A stretch of 14,510 bases of DNA from assembly GCA_023271485.1 (NCBI GenBank), contig JALPXT010000026.1:1-14510 (forward strand), written 5' to 3'. This document shows, in pieces, positions 12,251-14,510 of the stretch; the first letter of the stretch is position 1; each line of letters begins with the position of its first letter. The DNA is from Dehalococcoidia bacterium. Its GTDB lineage: Bacteria; Chloroflexota; Dehalococcoidia; SZUA-161; SpSt-899. Position numbers and translations under genes: made by a program. The notes beneath the pieces were generated by a model. That model did no database searches, had not been told where the DNA came from, and saw only the letters and a list, made by a program, of their open reading frames with translations.

Positions 12251-14097
12251 TGGGAGCGATTCATCCAGCAGCCATATTCTTTGTCGGGGCGGCCGTGATA
12301 CCCCTCTTCAAGGGGAAGGCCCAGAGGATATTCATAGTGGGTGTGGCTCTAGCCTCCTTTATCTATATGCTGTTTCTCGAGCCTCAAAAAGGATGGGGGT
12401 TTTCCTTCTTAGGGTTCAATGTCGTTCTCCTCAACGCCGATAGATTAAGCCTCTTTGTGGGATGTATCTTCGTCCTCATCGGGCTGCTGATTATTCTCTA
12501 CTCTATTCACGTCAAAGAAAATGAACATCACATTCTCTCTTTCCTCTACATAGGCAGTGCGCTGGGGGTGGTGTTTGCCGGCGACTTCTTCACCTTCTTC
12601 ATTCTCTGGGAGATGATGGCGGTCACCGCTGCGGTTCTCATATGGCTTAAGAGGGACGTAAGATCGATGGGGGCGGGATTCAGGTACCTCATAATGCATC
12701 TTATCGGCGGGGGCATTTTGCTCATAGGGATATTGCTGCATTTTGGGGCCACCGGCTCAATGGAGATCGGTGGGTTAACCGGAGTGCCGTTTGCCCTTAT
12801 CCTGACAGGCATCGGATTCAAGGCCGCCTTTATCCCTCTTCATACCTGGCTGCCGGATGCCTATCCCAAAGCCTCCCTTACCGTCAGCGTCTTTCTGTCT
12901 GTTTTTACCACCAAAGCGGCGGTGTATGCTCTGGCAAGGTCATTCACGGGAGTGGATGTGGTGGCCTATATGGGGGGAGTCATGGCTCTCTACGGAGTTA
13001 CCCTCGCCTTACTCCAGAGTAATGCCCGGAAACTGTTATCGTACATGATAATCAGCTCGGTTGGTTTCATGGTGGCCGGTGTAGGAATCGGGACTCAACT
13101 GGGCATAGATGGGGGACTGTCCCATGTCTGGAACGGTGTAATGTACAAATCCTTACTCTTCATGTGCATCGGTGCGGTGATCTATCGAACAGGAAGGCAT
13201 GATCTCACCGAACTGGGAGGACTGTCCAGGAAGATGCCCATAACCACGATCGCCTGCATCATCGCCGCCCTCTCTTTCTCTGGTGTGCCTCTATTCAATG
13301 GGTTTGTAAGCAAAGCGATGGTATACGAAGCGGCCTATTACCATGACGTCTTATATTGGATGCTGAAACTGGCATCGGTGGGGACCTTTCTAGTCTTTTG
13401 TAAGTTCATCTATTTTGGATTTCTGAAAAAGAAGGAGATCGAGGCCAGTGAAGCTCCCCTCACGATGACCATCCCCATGATCATCGTCGCTTCCTTATGC
13501 ATTCTGGGAGGTCTTTACCCCAATTTGATTGCCGATATTCTCCCATATCAGAGCGAGTTGCCTGCCTATACGTGGGGAAAAGTCATGTCAATCATGCCGC
13601 TCTTATTAGGCTCAGGTGCAATATTTCTGCTCGGGGGAAAACTCCTTGCGCCTCGCAAGAGAGAGGTTCCCGAGTTCGATTACGTCTATAGCAGCCTGGC
13701 AAGGGACTTCATATGGTTCTGCCGGAGCCCTTCCTCAGCCTTTGCCGCTTGGATAGATCTGGCTTTCGCCAGACTGGCCGGCGGTTTCTTGTGGTTTTGC
13801 AGGAATCCTGTCTCATCCCTGGCGGCTGGTGTGGATTCAATGTTTGCTCTGGTTGCCCGAATATTCGTGGGGACGTCCAGATATTCACCACTGAGGGCCC
13901 TCGAAAGTGTGGCCGGGTGGATAGATCGGCTGTCCCTGGCGGCGGAAGAGGCCGCCAAGCGCAGGGCGCAAAGGGAGAAGATGGCAGCGCTGGCGCAAGG
14001 AGAGGTAGACGTCAGAGGTATAGATTCAGCCTTGTTCCTGGTTGCCCTGATGCTGGCCTTTTTCCTCCTGTATCTGGCGGCGAAGCATCTCTTGTAA
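12250..14097 (+). CDS. Antiporter-like subunit with long C-terminal extension (fourth of four)
   Basis: This 615-residue NuoL/MrpD-family protein is the paralogue of the one at 8800-10677, here with the charged residues intact: Glu121 (FFILWEMMAV), Lys191 (GFKAAFIPLHTWLPDAYP), His198, Lys222 (TTKAAVY), Lys300 (VMYKSLLF) and Lys355 (NGFVSKAM). The tail holds two tandem WFCR-(N/S)-P repeats (about 487-537), an Ala/Arg/Lys/Glu-rich amphipathic helix (about 560-582) and a final membrane helix (about 593-613). ATG 12250 overlaps the upstream TAA (TAATG) and gives an N-terminus matching the paralogue; a longer frame from 12172 lies within the previous gene and is rejected. It ends the antiporter block. 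Confidence 0.93.
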   Translation: MGAIHPAAIFFVGAAVIPLFKGKAQRIFIVGVALASFIYMLFLEPQKGWGFSFLGFNVVLLNADRLSLFVGCIFVLIGLLIILYSIHVKENEHHILSFLYIGSALGVVFAGDFFTFFILWEMMAVTAAVLIWLKRDVRSMGAGFRYLIMHLIGGGILLIGILLHFGATGSMEIGGLTGVPFALILTGIGFKAAFIPLHTWLPDAYPKASLTVSVFLSVFTTKAAVYALARSFTGVDVVAYMGGVMALYGVTLALLQSNARKLLSYMIISSVGFMVAGVGIGTQLGIDGGLSHVWNGVMYKSLLFMCIGAVIYRTGRHDLTELGGLSRKMPITTIACIIAALSFSGVPLFNGFVSKAMVYEAAYYHDVLYWMLKLASVGTFLVFCKFIYFGFLKKKEIEASEAPLTMTIPMIIVASLCILGGLYPNLIADILPYQSELPAYTWGKVMSIMPLLLGSGAIFLLGGKLLAPRKREVPEFDYVYSSLARDFIWFCRSPSSAFAAWIDLAFARLAGGFLWFCRNPVSSLAAGVDSMFALVARIFVGTSRYSPLRALESVAGWIDRLSLAAEEAAKRRAQREKMAALAQGEVDVRGIDSALFLVALMLAFFLLYLAAKHLL

Positions 14098-14127
14098 ACT
14101 TACCATCAATGAAGTAAGATAGAGGTT

Positions 14128-14162
14128 AGCCCTTCAGGGTTTCACAGGACTTATGAAGGGCT
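14128..14162 (+). other. Inverted repeat in the gap after the antiporter genes
   Basis: AGCCCTTCA (14128-14136) and TGAAGGGCT (14154-14162) form a perfect 9-bp stem with a 17-nt loop. A competing short hairpin GGCT-GA-AGCC follows at 14159-14168. No T-run follows directly, so this is not a clear intrinsic terminator; it could be a weak terminator, a processing site or an attenuator before the MoaD-like gene. The rest of the gap 14098-14201 holds nothing recognised. Confidence 0.5.
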
Positions 14163-14201
14163 GAAGCCTTAATTTCGCATAGCCGGAAGAGGAGCCAGGG
14201 C

Positions 14202-14480
14202 GTGTCTATCAAAGTAAAGTTCATGTCGGCGCTGCGAAGCGTCACCGGCACCCCGTCGGTGGAGCTGGATCCTTCCTTTAGCACACTAGAGGGAGTAATG
14301 GAGGAATTGCTTCGATTGTATCCGCCACTGAAAGATGAAATGTTTTATCCTGACGGAACAATTGACTTCGTTTACCACCTGATACTCAACGGGGAGCGCC
14401 TATCCTGGCCGGATGACAAGGATGTCAAGGTGTGCAACGGCGATCAACTGGTATTTATGGTCTTCATGGCCGGCGGGTAA
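14202..14480 (+). CDS. MoaD/ThiS family ubiquitin-like sulfur-carrier protein
   Basis: The 92-residue protein has the beta-grasp pattern of MoaD/ThiS: VKFMSALRSVTGTPSVEL at the start, a helix with TLEGVMEELLRLYPPL (about 28-43), the HLILNGERL strand (about 59-67), and the C-terminal GDQLVFMVFMAGG ending in Gly-Gly, the site of adenylation and thiocarboxylation. Such proteins carry sulfur for molybdopterin or thiamine synthesis, and many MoaD-like genes lie beside tungsten or molybdenum oxidoreductases such as aldehyde:ferredoxin oxidoreductase. Which applies here cannot be told because the neighbour is outside the window. GTG 14202 has AGAGGAG about 7 nt upstream. It is separated from the antiporter genes by 104 bp and may be its own unit. 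Confidence 0.85.
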   Translation: MSIKVKFMSALRSVTGTPSVELDPSFSTLEGVMEELLRLYPPLKDEMFYPDGTIDFVYHLILNGERLSWPDDKDVKVCNGDQLVFMVFMAGG

Positions 14481-14489
14481 ATCGGCGGT

Positions 14490-14510
14490 ATGCGGCGAGA
14501 GGTGTTGTTT
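14490..14510 (+). CDS. Possible start of a further gene, cut by window end
   Basis: An ATG at 14490 opens a frame (MRREVLF) that stays open to the window end, 9 nt after the MoaD-like gene. There is a weak GGCGG upstream. Seven codons are too few to identify anything, and the start may equally be the GTG at 14502. Confidence 0.25.

Noticed and set aside
7021..14097. Complex I (nuo) operon
   Set aside because: The antiporter-like subunits are homologous to NuoL/M/N, but MrpE, F, G, B, C and MbhD/E-like genes are present and no peripheral-arm, NuoH or NuoA genes are seen.
14128..14168. Intrinsic terminator or molybdenum cofactor riboswitch before the MoaD-like gene
   Set aside because: There is a perfect 9-bp stem but no following T-run, and the gap is too short and simple for the known cofactor riboswitch; kept only as an inverted repeat.

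Overview
The window reads as an almost continuous plus-strand operon for membrane energy conservation in an anaerobic bacterium. It starts inside an Rnf gene (the C-terminal part of rnfC), runs through rnfD, rnfG, rnfE, rnfA and rnfB, and passes with only a short gap into a multisubunit Na+/H+ antiporter cluster of the Mrp/Mnh type. It ends with a MoaD/ThiS-type ubiquitin-like protein. The taxon cannot be fixed from this sequence. The rnfCDGEAB order, the many FeS proteins and the frequent ATA (Ile) and AGG (Arg) codons fit an anaerobe such as a Chloroflexota, Desulfobacterota, Firmicutes or candidate-phylum lineage, but this is only a guess.

Layout: 1-3913 encodes the Rnf complex (ferredoxin:NAD+ oxidoreductase coupled to Na+ or H+ translocation). 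3950-8508 encodes mrpE, mrpF, mrpG, two small proteins equivalent to the C-terminal part of MrpA (MbhD-like and MbhE-like), mrpB, mrpC and an MrpD-like subunit. This is the order of the Mrp-like module of archaeal membrane-bound hydrogenase (MbhA to MbhH). 8516-14097 adds a small two-helix membrane protein and three more antiporter-like subunits, making four in all. No hydrogenase, quinone or Nuo peripheral-arm gene is visible. The simplest reading is that Rnf makes or uses an ion gradient and the Mrp-type complex exchanges Na+ for H+; a physical Rnf-Mrp supercomplex would be speculation.

Three gene junctions in the antiporter part carry arrays of 7-nt repeats: 4464-4988, 6111-6224 and 10686-10720. 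Each array has units on one strand followed by units of the opposite orientation. In the first, the two opposed arrays enclose an AT-rich gene for a four-helix-bundle protein of the 23S rRNA intervening-sequence (S23/TIGR02436) family. Together they look like a small mobile or repeat element inserted between mrpE and mrpF, with gene-less relatives at the other two junctions. This is the best candidate for an undescribed system here.

Other points of note: the antiporter-like subunit at 8800-10677 has Ala where the conserved TM5 Glu should be. Its 3' end is nearly identical in DNA to that of the paralogue at 12250-14097, which suggests recent gene conversion. A 19-bp tandem duplication shifts the frame at the end of the small membrane protein gene. 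No gene-free stretch exceeds 300 bases, and no credible minus-strand gene was seen.
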